Source: Planctomycetes bacterium RIFOXYC2_FULL_41_27 (lineage in GTDB: Bacteria > Planctomycetota > Brocadiia > Brocadiales > Brocadiaceae). Taken from it: a stretch of 7,482 nt of DNA. The notes under the pieces were generated by a model. The model was given only the letters and a program-made list of their open reading frames with translations, was not told the origin of the DNA and made no database searches. The stretch spans positions 1 to 7,482 of the forward strand of contig MHZD01000102.1 of assembly GCA_001828645.1 (NCBI GenBank). Reading direction: 5' to 3'. Positions 1 through 5,390 of this stretch are shown here, one piece after another (position 1 is the stretch's first letter; the number at the start of each line of letters is the position of its first letter). Both the position numbers and the translations under genes were made by a program.

Positions 1-28
1 CTTGTCTATTTTTAATTTTGATATATCT

Positions 29-331
29 TTATTTACCACTCATTCGTTCCTTTGACGTTCTATTTTCTTTTAAGGCATAATGTTTAGGGATTCTAAATAT
101 ATGTTCAGGAATTTCAAACTGGTAGCATAACCAGCTCGGTTGCGCTTGGCTCGTTCCCAAACTCTGTTTGGGAATGCAATTTCCTGCAAAGCTTCTGCTT
201 TGCGTGAAACAAAGTTTCACTGACAAGAGAAACCCCAGATGGTTTACTCCAGATTCGATGAGCATTCGGGCCTCTGCGCTGTCAATAATACCTGCTACCT
301 GTATCAGCCCTCCTGATTGTAGTTCTTTCAC
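29..331 (-). pseudogene. TrpF-like (phosphoribosylanthranilate isomerase family) N-terminal remnant
   Basis: The frame reads from a GTG at 329-331, with an upstream in-frame ATG at 371-373 as an alternative start. The piece encoded at about 304-230 (IQVAGIIDSAE, then a helix and GVNHLGF) looks like the first beta-alpha-beta unit of TrpF-like TIM-barrel proteins, where a GITxxxDA-type strand leads to GAD.iGF. The family is normally about 200 residues; here the resemblance ends after roughly 35 residues, exactly where the triple-hairpin repeat (154-220) begins. The frame stays open through the repeat and into unrelated sequence down to the stop at 29-31, so an automatic caller would report a hypothetical protein of about 100 residues. 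No clear Shine-Dalgarno sequence precedes either start. I read it as a broken gene, not a working isomerase. The family match is from memory of the motif and is moderately sure; loss of function is more certain. Confidence 0.5.
154..220. repeat. Array of three short perfect hairpins (REP-like element)
   Basis: Three perfect inverted repeats lie in 67 bp: TTCCCAAAC-TCT-GTTTGGGAA at 154-174 (9-bp stem, extendable by a wobble and a C-G pair), GCAAAGC-TTCT-GCTTTGC at 186-203 (7-bp stem), and GTGAAAC-AAA-GTTTCAC at 204-220 (7-bp stem). The last two abut with no spacer. No gene feature explains this. Similar TTCCCAAAC/GTTTGGGAA palindromes are, from memory, dispersed in many AT-rich environmental bacterial genomes. 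It behaves like a REP-type non-autonomous repeat and marks the point where the TrpF-like reading frame is lost. No T-tract follows on either strand, so a terminator role is not favoured. Confidence 0.75.
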
Positions 332-393
332 TTTATATTCTTGCCAGATGAGACAAATTAAAGCTAAAAGCATCTATTTTTAGAAATGATCCT

Positions 394-592
394 GAGAATT
401 CGTAGTTACTCAAAAGCATAGTATGTAATTACGTTTTATAGTATCAGCACCTGCCCCTGACCCCTCCCAAGCGGGGAATATAAAGTCCCCTTTTGGGAGG
501 GGATTTATGGGTGGGTAAAGGACGCATGGATAAACCTATTTGTCTATGATTGATTTGATTCAACATAATTTTGTTTAGGGACACGAATTCTC
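394..592. repeat. 10-bp inverted repeats bracketing a palindromic unit
   Basis: GAGAATTCGT at 394-403 is repeated in perfect inverted form as ACGAATTCTC at 583-592. The 199-bp unit they bound contains the GC-rich palindrome at 451-515. The geometry suggests a small non-autonomous element with terminal inverted repeats, but no flanking target duplication is visible. The arms contain the self-complementary GAATTC, so part of the match is cheap. Chance is a live alternative. Confidence 0.35.
451..515. repeat. GC-rich palindromic repeat element
   Basis: CCCCTCCCAA at 461-470 pairs perfectly with TTGGGAGGGG at 493-502. The stem continues through a G-T wobble and one mismatch to GGGGA (473-477) with TCCCC (486-490), leaving an 8-base loop. 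Looser C-run/G-run complementarity extends outward (454-457 with 509-511). The GC content is far above the surrounding AT-rich DNA. Comparable C-run/G-run palindromes are, from memory, dispersed intergenic repeats in several environmental phyla. No T-tract follows, so it is called a repeat and not a terminator. Confidence 0.7.
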
Positions 593-643
593 TTATAATT
601 GATGAATACCTTTTCGAAAATCTGATTTTAACTCATAATTTCC

Positions 644-681
644 AAAAAGATTGAGATTCCTTAACATGAATTTAGAATCTC
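644..681 (-). terminator. Probable rho-independent terminator of amrS
   Basis: On the minus strand, GAGATTC (681-675) pairs perfectly with GAATCTC (659-653) across a 15-base loop. Four bases further on comes a run of five T (plus-strand A at 644-648). It lies 40-80 bases past the amrS stop, the right place and orientation. The long loop, short stem and gap before the T-run make it a moderate call. Confidence 0.45.
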
Positions 682-710
682 ATCTGTGTAATCTGCGAAA
701 TCTGTGGTTT
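681..710 (-). repeat. Decamer-like CACAGAT repeat behind amrS
   Basis: The minus strand reads three near-copies of a 9-10 base unit: CCACAGATTT, CGCAGATTA, CACAGATG. It starts 12 bp past the amrS stop codon. I recognise this type from memory as a widely dispersed degenerate intergenic repeat. Related CCACGGAA/CCACGAA pairs occur at 1895-1912 and 3466-3482 in this window. Confidence 0.55.
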
Positions 711-721
711 CAACGGCTGGA

Positions 722-1864
722 TTATGCCCATATACCGGGTATTGTTTGGTCACAATCTTTGCACTTATTATCTTTCAGATGGTTTTCTAATATTGAGAAG
801 CCTGCCCGCCTGATTACGATGTTCTTACAGTGCGGGCAGTAAGTATTTTCCCCTTCGTGCCCTGGCACATTACCCACGTAAGGGAAATGGAGTCCCATAT
901 CAAGGGCAACCTTTCTGGCCATTTCCAGGGTTTTTACCGGTGTTGGCGGCAGGTTCTTTATCTTGTAAGTCGGATGAAAACGGGTAAAATGGATGGGGAC
1001 GTCCGGTCCTAGATTTTCCTTAATCCATGCGCACATCCCCTTGAATTCCTTTTCGCTGTCGTTGAGTGTGGGTATCACAAGCATAACAATCTCAAACCAC
1101 ATTCCGATTTTCTTTAAGGTCAGCAAGGTATTTAACACGGGTTTCAATTCACCTGTACAGGTCTCCTGGTAAAATTTTTCCGTAAAACTTTTTAAGTCAA
1201 TCTTCACAGCACTCAGGTGTTGACACAGCTCCATTAAAGGCTTCTCCTGAATATAACCATTCGATATCATAACACTCTTTAAGCCATGCTTATTGCCCAG
1301 TTGCGCCGTATCAAACATATATTCATAAAAGACCACAGGCTCAGAATACGTATAAGCTATCGTTCTACTGCCGCTCATTTTGGCGTCTTTTACTACATCC
1401 TCTGGTGTTAGTAGAATACTTTCGACCTGTTCGGGCCGATATTGAGAGATCTGCCAGTTCTGGCAGAATTTACACTCGACGTTGCATCCCGCCGCGGCCA
1501 GCGAATAAGCCTTTGTGCCGGGTAAAAAGTGGAACATGGGTTTCTTTTCTACTGGGTCGACATTCAGGGCGCAGACGCGTGAATGCACCAGGGTATAGTA
1601 AGTACCGCCACGATTTTCCCGCACACCACAGTAACCGCGCTCCATGTCTGCAATGGTGCATTTTCGTGGACAGAGTTCGCATTCCACCCGAAGGTCTTCC
1701 AGTTTCTTGTAATGCATAGCCTCCTTGACGGGAAACCCTTGGTTAATGCCCTTCAGTGACTCAGGGGTATAAACATCCTCTGCCCAGGCAACTAATTTAT
1801 TTCCGAGGTAAAGACTGCACGCCCCGAACATACCTGCTTTTATTAACGACCTTCTGGTAATCAT
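722..1864 (-). CDS. amrS: AmmeMemoRadiSam-type radical SAM enzyme with Tat-like leader
   Basis: The 380-aa protein resembles pyruvate formate-lyase-activating-enzyme-like radical SAM proteins of the AmmeMemoRadiSam group, whose substrate is unknown to me. Residues 1-29 (MITRRSLIKAG, a hydrophobic stretch, then AWAED) look like a twin-arginine signal. Next come a cysteine cluster (C62, C65, C69, C79 in CELCPRKC and GYCGVR) and the radical SAM cluster motif CNVECKFC (C127, C131, C134). YTYSEP (171-176) and KIDLKSF (221-227) are typical core elements. A C-terminal zinc-ribbon-like part has CPHC (343-346) and CKDC (368-371) and ends PGIW, as is usual for the family. All key cysteines are present and the protein looks complete. 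AAGGTG (1869-1874) is the ribosome binding site, only four bases from the ATG. The gene stands alone, with its own promoter (1929-1957) and a likely terminator; AMMECR1 and Memo partners are not in the window. Its GC is higher than that of the gene at 2098. Confidence 0.9.
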   Translation of the reverse strand: MITRRSLIKAGMFGACSLYLGNKLVAWAEDVYTPESLKGINQGFPVKEAMHYKKLEDLRVECELCPRKCTIADMERGYCGVRENRGGTYYTLVHSRVCALNVDPVEKKPMFHFLPGTKAYSLAAAGCNVECKFCQNWQISQYRPEQVESILLTPEDVVKDAKMSGSRTIAYTYSEPVVFYEYMFDTAQLGNKHGLKSVMISNGYIQEKPLMELCQHLSAVKIDLKSFTEKFYQETCTGELKPVLNTLLTLKKIGMWFEIVMLVIPTLNDSEKEFKGMCAWIKENLGPDVPIHFTRFHPTYKIKNLPPTPVKTLEMARKVALDMGLHFPYVGNVPGHEGENTYCPHCKNIVIRRAGFSILENHLKDNKCKDCDQTIPGIWA

Positions 1865-1894
1865 AAAACACCTTAAATAAAATGTAACAATTTA

Positions 1895-1912
1895 CCACGG
1901 AAAGACACGGAA
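1895..1912. repeat. CCACGGAA-type period-10 repeat in the amrS leader
   Basis: CCACGGAA (1895-1902) recurs as ACACGGAA (1905-1912), a 10-bp period. It lies between the amrS promoter and start codon, so it would be in the 5' untranslated RNA. It appears to be a short member of the dispersed family also seen at 681-710 and 3466-3482. Confidence 0.45.
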
Positions 1913-1928
1913 TATCATTTTACATTGA

Positions 1929-1957
1929 ATTATATTGCCATTGCGTTGGTAAGTCAA
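1929..1957 (-). promoter_or_regulatory. Sigma70-type promoter of amrS
   Basis: Reading the minus strand, TTGACT (1957-1952) is followed by exactly 17 bases and then a perfect TATAAT (1934-1929). Transcription would start near 1922, leaving a leader of about 58 bases before the ATG at 1864. The match is 11 of 12 consensus bases with ideal spacing in an intergenic position. Confidence 0.8.
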
Positions 1958-2097
1958 GGAATGTAGAAATTGGCATTTTTGTCATCAGGTTTTATCTTAT
2001 ATCTCTGGAAGGATTTTAGGGTGACTTTTTCCATTTACTTTGGTAGACTTCTGAAAATTACATAGAGAACTTCAAATAAATAGAAGAAGACAAAAGA

Positions 2098-2913
2098 ATG
2101 CATAATTACACGCGATTACAGTTAGAAGAATTAAAAGTTTGTTACCACAAAGAACGTGAAAAAGAATGGGCAAAACTTGATTCAAATGCTGAATTAGCAG
2201 GGAGGTATGGTGGTAATACACATAGTTCATTATTTTACGAGATTGGAGAAAAGTATGTAAATAAGCTTGTTGATGAACTGTTTAGAATTGAAAAAATAGC
2301 ACTATCCCGTGAACAATCAAAACCATCGGAAAGCTATTTTGCTGATTTAAATAAGGAAATAATAGAATTTGCAAAAGATGAATATAAGGTAGTATGTTCT
2401 GAAGCCAGAAAAATATTTAAATATGTACGAGGACAATTAGTATGTAGTGAAGATGCTATTATTTCAAAGATACAACAATATGAAAATCCTACGTTAGAGT
2501 CCATAAACAGGCGTATTAAGATGTTGCAAGAGGAACTTAGATTAGGAATTCTGCAATCTTCTACTGAAACAATGATACACGTTAGCGGTGATGTTGGAGT
2601 AATTAATACCGGCATAATTTATGATTCTGTAAAAGTAAAAATAGAAAAGCTCAAAGAATCAAATCAGACGGAATTGGTTAATGTTCTAACACGTCTAATT
2701 GAAACAGTCAAGAATTCAACCATTAAGGAGGAGGATAAGCTGGAACAAATGGAAAATGTTGATTTTCTCGTTGAACAATCTGTATTGCCTCCTGGGAAAA
2801 GAAATCGTGGTCTTATAAAAGCTGCTGAAGGATTCCTTTCAACTGCTGCAAATCTTGCAACAATTTGGGGACAAATTGGGCAAGCAATAATGAAATTCTT
2901 TGGAGCCAGTTGA
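2098..2913 (+). CDS. Unrecognised 271-aa protein, helix-rich with C-terminal amphipathic segment
   Basis: I do not recognise this family. Residues 1-150 look mainly helical, charged and lysine/glutamate-rich, with no signal peptide. A short beta-type linker at about 159-177 (VSGDVGVINTGIIYDS) is followed by a second helical region (178-225). Residues 226-271 contain VLPPGKRNRG and a hydrophobic or amphipathic stretch of about 30 residues ending KFFGAS. Gly/Asn/Thr-rich strands like 'GDVGVINTG' separating two helical regions occur, from memory, in some poorly characterised accessory bacterial proteins, which is not enough to assign a function. It probably acts in the cytoplasm or at the membrane. 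The ATG at 2098 is preceded by a weak purine stretch (AGAAGAAG). GC, counted on two lines of the gene, was about 25-32%, against 48% on one line of amrS, suggesting recent acquisition. The neighbours do not explain its role. Confidence 0.75.
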   Translation: MHNYTRLQLEELKVCYHKEREKEWAKLDSNAELAGRYGGNTHSSLFYEIGEKYVNKLVDELFRIEKIALSREQSKPSESYFADLNKEIIEFAKDEYKVVCSEARKIFKYVRGQLVCSEDAIISKIQQYENPTLESINRRIKMLQEELRLGILQSSTETMIHVSGDVGVINTGIIYDSVKVKIEKLKESNQTELVNVLTRLIETVKNSTIKEEDKLEQMENVDFLVEQSVLPPGKRNRGLIKAAEGFLSTAANLATIWGQIGQAIMKFFGAS

Positions 2914-2973
2914 TTAAATGATAAATCAAGATTGTGAAGTATAGGAGATAAATGCAAGGGAGAAAAATCAATA

Positions 2974-3000
2974 ATGCTGTTAGTTAAATATGACCTCTGA
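2974..3000 (+). promoter_or_regulatory. Possible 8-codon leader ORF overlapping the Mut7-C start
   Basis: ATG at 2974 opens the peptide MLLVKYDL with its stop at 2998-3000, overlapping the Mut7-C ATG at 2990 in another frame. The only Shine-Dalgarno-like sequence nearby (AAGGGAG, 2956-2962) is spaced for 2974 (11 bases) and too far from 2990. Translational coupling is possible, but so is chance. Confidence 0.2.
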
Positions 3001-3457
3001 ACCTTTGAAGTTTATTGCGGATGCGATGCTTGGCAGGCTTGCACGATGGTTGCGCATACTCGGATGTGATGTATCGTACGAATCTTCTATTTCAGATAAC
3101 GACTTTATTGCACGTGCAATTCACGAACGCCGAATTATCTTAACCATGGATAGGAAGCTCACCGAACGTGAATCGGCAAAGAATTCTCTGCTTATCAAAA
3201 GCCCTTCTTACAAAGAACAACTCAAACAGGTTATTACCCATTACAATATTGATTATAAATCAGGGATTTTTACGCGATGTCTGGTTTGTAATAACCTATT
3301 AGAGCCTATTGAGAAAGAAAAAATAAAGGACAGAGTACCACCATATGTTTATTCAACACAGGATGAATTCGATATCTGCCAGCAGTGCGGTCGTATTTAC
3401 TGGTCGGGTACACATAGAACAAAAATGCTTGAGATGCTTGATAAAATATTGAAATGA
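2990..3457 (+). CDS. Mut7-C RNase domain protein (PIN-like plus zinc ribbon)
   Basis: The 155-aa protein matches the stand-alone bacterial Mut7-C (DUF82) family, predicted RNases related to the C-terminus of animal Mut-7. The PIN-like N-terminus begins FIADAMLGRLARWLRILG (8-25) with acidic D11, and continues to ILTMDRKL with D54, another likely metal ligand. The C-terminal zinc ribbon has CLVC (C97, C100) and CQQC (C130, C133), followed by the family signature YWSGTHRTKM (137-146). Both halves are intact and the length is normal. An in-frame stop at 2981-2983 limits upstream extension, so ATG 2990 is the natural start, although it lacks a well-spaced ribosome binding site. No signal peptide, so cytoplasmic. 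The gap to the upstream gene is 76 bp on the same strand; they may be co-transcribed, as I see no terminator or strong promoter between them. RNA substrates are unknown. Confidence 0.9.
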   Translation: MTSEPLKFIADAMLGRLARWLRILGCDVSYESSISDNDFIARAIHERRIILTMDRKLTERESAKNSLLIKSPSYKEQLKQVITHYNIDYKSGIFTRCLVCNNLLEPIEKEKIKDRVPPYVYSTQDEFDICQQCGRIYWSGTHRTKMLEMLDKILK

Positions 3458-3465
3458 CTGTATAG

Positions 3466-3482
3466 CCACGAAGTACCACGAA
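3466..3482. repeat. CCACGAA period-10 repeat after the Mut7-C gene
   Basis: CCACGAA occurs at 3466-3472 and again at 3476-3482, 10 bp apart, starting 8 bp past the Mut7-C stop. It appears related to the repeats at 681-710 and 1895-1912, again at a gene edge. Confidence 0.4.
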
Positions 3483-3507
3483 TAAAAGGAAAACATTTGA
3501 GATATAG

Positions 3508-3617
3508 TACCAAAAATGGTTATTTATTTTACTCCGAAAGCTATATATCTGTAATGTAAAATCCCCAAAGTGGATTAAAGGTATTTTTCGGAGAGAACTC
3601 AATAACCATTTTACCAA
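3508..3617. mobile_element. MITE-like inverted-repeat unit with flanking direct repeat
   Basis: AAATGGTTATT (3514-3524) is matched in perfect inversion by AATAACCATTT (3601-3611), bounding a 98-bp unit. A second perfect inverted pair lies inside, CTCCGAAA (3532-3539) with TTTCGGAG (3586-3593); the internal loops between the two stems are exactly 7 bases on both sides. An inner AATCC/GGATT hairpin (3560-3576) caps the fold. TACCAA occurs directly on both outer edges (3508-3513 and 3612-3617), like a target-site duplication. The unit carries no ORF and ends about 10 bases before the ribosome binding site of the thioredoxin-like gene, so it would also fold in that mRNA. It could instead be a native structured leader. 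No related transposase is in the window. Confidence 0.5.
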
Positions 3618-3626
3618 ATTTGATTT

Positions 3627-3631
3627 GGAGG
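3627..3631 (+). promoter_or_regulatory. Ribosome binding site deciding the thioredoxin-like start
   Basis: GGAGG sits 8 bases before the ATG at 3640. A TTG at 3625 in the same frame overlaps this site and cannot be the start that uses it, so the protein begins at 3640. Confidence 0.85.
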
Positions 3632-3639
3632 TATTTGAT

Positions 3640-4188
3640 ATGGTTTTATTAGAATCTATAGAAATATCGCTCGGGACAGAAATGCCTGATTTCGAGCTAA
3701 AAGCCCCTCATGGGAAAATTTTCAAGAGCGATTGTCTTTATGCAGAAAAAGGTCTGCTGGTGGTTTTCACGTGTAATCACTGTCCGTATGCGAATGCTGT
3801 ATGGCCAAGATTGATTAAACTTGCCAGATATGCAAGAGATTTGGGAATAAATACCGTTGCGATAAATCCGAACATACATCCTGATTATCCCGAAGATGCC
3901 CCTGAAAAGATGCTAGAGAAGATGGTAAAATTGGGAATTGAATTTCCCTATTTGGTTGACGAAACCCAGCAAATAGCAAAGGCATTTAAGGCGCAGTGCA
4001 CACCCGACATCTATCTTTTTAATAAAGAACATAAACTGGTTTATCACGGAAGGATTGATAATAACTGGCAGGACGAATCGAAGGTTACAAAAGAGGAATT
4101 GAAAGAGGCGATTGTGAATTTGGTGAACAATAAACCTATTTCACAAAAACAGTACCCCTCAATGGGATGCTCTATCAAGTGGCGATAA
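3640..4188 (+). CDS. Thioredoxin-fold (AhpC/TSA-like redoxin) protein
   Basis: The 182-aa protein has the thioredoxin-fold redoxin pattern: GTEMPDFELKAPHG (12-25), a core strand LLVVFTCNHCPY with the CxxC-type C45 and C48, AINPN (74-78), LVDETQQIAKAF (105-116) and the TP motif in CTPDIYLF (P122 at the cis-proline position), then GRIDN. An extra cysteine just before TP (C120) and the C-terminal PSMGCSIKW (C177) match, from memory, a bacterial subgroup annotated as thioredoxin family protein that keeps both. It likely acts as a cytoplasmic thiol-disulfide reductase or peroxidase-like protein; no signal peptide is present. The start is fixed by GGAGG at 3627-3631; a TTG start at 3625 would add five residues and is rejected. 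The leader contains the MITE-like fold at 3508-3617. No clear terminator follows. Confidence 0.85.
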   Translation: MVLLESIEISLGTEMPDFELKAPHGKIFKSDCLYAEKGLLVVFTCNHCPYANAVWPRLIKLARYARDLGINTVAINPNIHPDYPEDAPEKMLEKMVKLGIEFPYLVDETQQIAKAFKAQCTPDIYLFNKEHKLVYHGRIDNNWQDESKVTKEELKEAIVNLVNNKPISQKQYPSMGCSIKWR

Positions 4189-4283
4189 GGTTATGCGAGC
4201 AAATCTTTAATTAACTATGTGAAATGTACGCTCTTAGATTTCCATACCTCAGCAACTAAAGAGCTTGAAATCGTATTCATTTC

Positions 4284-4309
4284 CAGCGAATAACAACCGA
4301 TATTCACTG
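4284..4309. repeat. Intergenic hairpin upstream of the ppiC-type gene
   Basis: CAGCGAATA (4284-4292) pairs with TATTCACTG (4301-4309) with one internal mismatch and an 8-base loop. It lies about 23 bp upstream of the -35 box of the ppiC promoter and about 95 bp past the redoxin stop. With no T-tract it is not a standard terminator; an operator is possible but unsupported. Confidence 0.3.
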
Positions 4310-4331
4310 AATTTAATCGACTTATTACAAT

Positions 4332-4360
4332 TTGACAATTTATGTACGGTTTTGTATAGT
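4332..4360 (+). promoter_or_regulatory. Sigma70-type promoter of the PpiC gene
   Basis: A perfect TTGACA (4332-4337), a 17-base spacer and TATAGT (4355-4360) match consensus at 11 of 12 positions. Transcription would start near 4367, giving a leader of about 67 bases to the ATG at 4434. Confidence 0.8.
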
Positions 4361-4433
4361 TAACAAGACGATTAAAAGAGTACTCATTTTTGTTTTATAC
4401 AACAATTTCAATTATTTTCGATAAGGTAAAAGC

Positions 4434-5369
4434 ATGAATAAGCCTTTCATAATTCTATTATTGTGTTTGCTTGTAACCTCATTTCTGCGAGGTACGTTTT
4501 CTGCTGAGAAAAAGCATCAAAATGAAATAGTTATAGCAACGGTCAACGGCAAAAAGATAACACAGCAGGACATAACCAATCGACTCGAAACATTCGGAAA
4601 TACAGACGCAGAAACATTCAATACTATTAAACAGGAAATCCTGGATCAACTGATTACCGATATATTGCTGGAAGAATTCATTGATAAACAGGGTTTAATT
4701 GTTACCGCTGAGGAGATTGCGCGGGAGGTGAATCAGATAAGAAGTAATATCACAAGTAATCAAAAGGATTCTGGTCAATCACTGGAAAAAGTTCTTGCAG
4801 CGATAGGCTCTAATATTGGTGAATTCAAGAGAAGTATAAAGCATTCTCTTGCACTTGGAAAATATTTCAATAATAAGATCGATGACAAGACTCTGGAGAA
4901 ATATTTTGATGGAAATAAGAGCCTTTTTAATGGCGAGTCTGTTAAGGTCTGCCACATACTCATCGATACAAGAGATATGAAGACGCAGGAAGAATTATCA
5001 CATACGCTGGAACAAATCAAAAGTATCAAAAGAGAAATCGATAGAGGGGCTGCTTTTGATGAAATGGCAAAAAAATATTCCAACTGCCCATCGGCTCAAA
5101 ATGGGGGTGATTTAGGATTCATTCAAAGAAAAGGCAACCTCGCAAAGTCATTTTTAGATACTGCATTTTCTTTACGGACAGGGCAGATAAGCGAGCCGGT
5201 TCAGACTGAATTTGGATATCACCTCATAAAAGTAACGGAGAAAAAAGAAGGCGCTAATATTAAATTTGGGGATGTTAAGGAAAAAGTTCGAGTAGCAGTA
5301 CTGGAGGAGGAGACCCTCAAATTACTCTCTCAGCTTCATAAAGCAGCACAGATTGTAATTAACCAGTAA
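4434..5369 (+). CDS. Exported PpiC-type peptidyl-prolyl isomerase (SurA/PrsA-like)
   Basis: The 311-aa protein is a parvulin-type prolyl isomerase fused to a SurA-like chaperone region, expected to help fold exported proteins in the periplasm. Residues 1-24 form a Sec signal (NK, a leucine-rich core, then TFSA before EKK); there is no lipobox, so it is not PrsA-type lipid-anchored. Residues 31-145 resemble the SurA N-terminal chaperone domain (VNGKKITQQD start, then helices with ILDQLITDILLEEF). The rotamase domain spans about 170-270: VKVCHILI, FDEMAKKYSNCPSA, GGDLGFIQRKG and FGYHLIKVTEKK are classic PpiC motifs. A helical tail follows. One rotamase domain, complete. AAGG at 4423-4426 lies 7 bases from the ATG, and the promoter is at 4332-4360. 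It converges with the lipoprotein gene, whose stop is 21 bp away, with no convincing terminator between them. Confidence 0.92.
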   Translation: MNKPFIILLLCLLVTSFLRGTFSAEKKHQNEIVIATVNGKKITQQDITNRLETFGNTDAETFNTIKQEILDQLITDILLEEFIDKQGLIVTAEEIAREVNQIRSNITSNQKDSGQSLEKVLAAIGSNIGEFKRSIKHSLALGKYFNNKIDDKTLEKYFDGNKSLFNGESVKVCHILIDTRDMKTQEELSHTLEQIKSIKREIDRGAAFDEMAKKYSNCPSAQNGGDLGFIQRKGNLAKSFLDTAFSLRTGQISEPVQTEFGYHLIKVTEKKEGANIKFGDVKEKVRVAVLEEETLKLLSQLHKAAQIVINQ

Positions 5370-5390
5370 TATCGGTTTTCTTTATTAGTG

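Larger units (their letters stand above)
384..721. other. Gene-free stretch filled with repeats
   Basis: No protein-coding frame here is convincing. It contains a 10-bp inverted repeat pair (394-403 with 583-592), a GC-rich palindrome (about 451-515), a likely terminator (644-681) and a decamer-like repeat behind amrS (681-710). I found no convincing promoter for the TrpF-like remnant. Confidence 0.6.

Noticed and set aside
168..383. 71-codon plus-strand frame across the hairpin array
   Set aside because: It is the antisense of the TrpF-like remnant and the repeat, and its translation shows no family resemblance.
1405..1719. Frames of 70-104 codons inside amrS on either strand
   Set aside because: They are shadows of the radical SAM gene, whose motifs in the minus frame are unambiguous.
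3513..3612. The inverted-repeat leader as a known riboswitch
   Set aside because: I could not match it to any named riboswitch core; terminal repeats plus flanking direct repeats fit a small mobile unit better.
3625..3639. TTG start adding five residues to the redoxin protein
   Set aside because: The TTG overlaps the GGAGG ribosome binding site, which is ideally spaced for the ATG at 3640.
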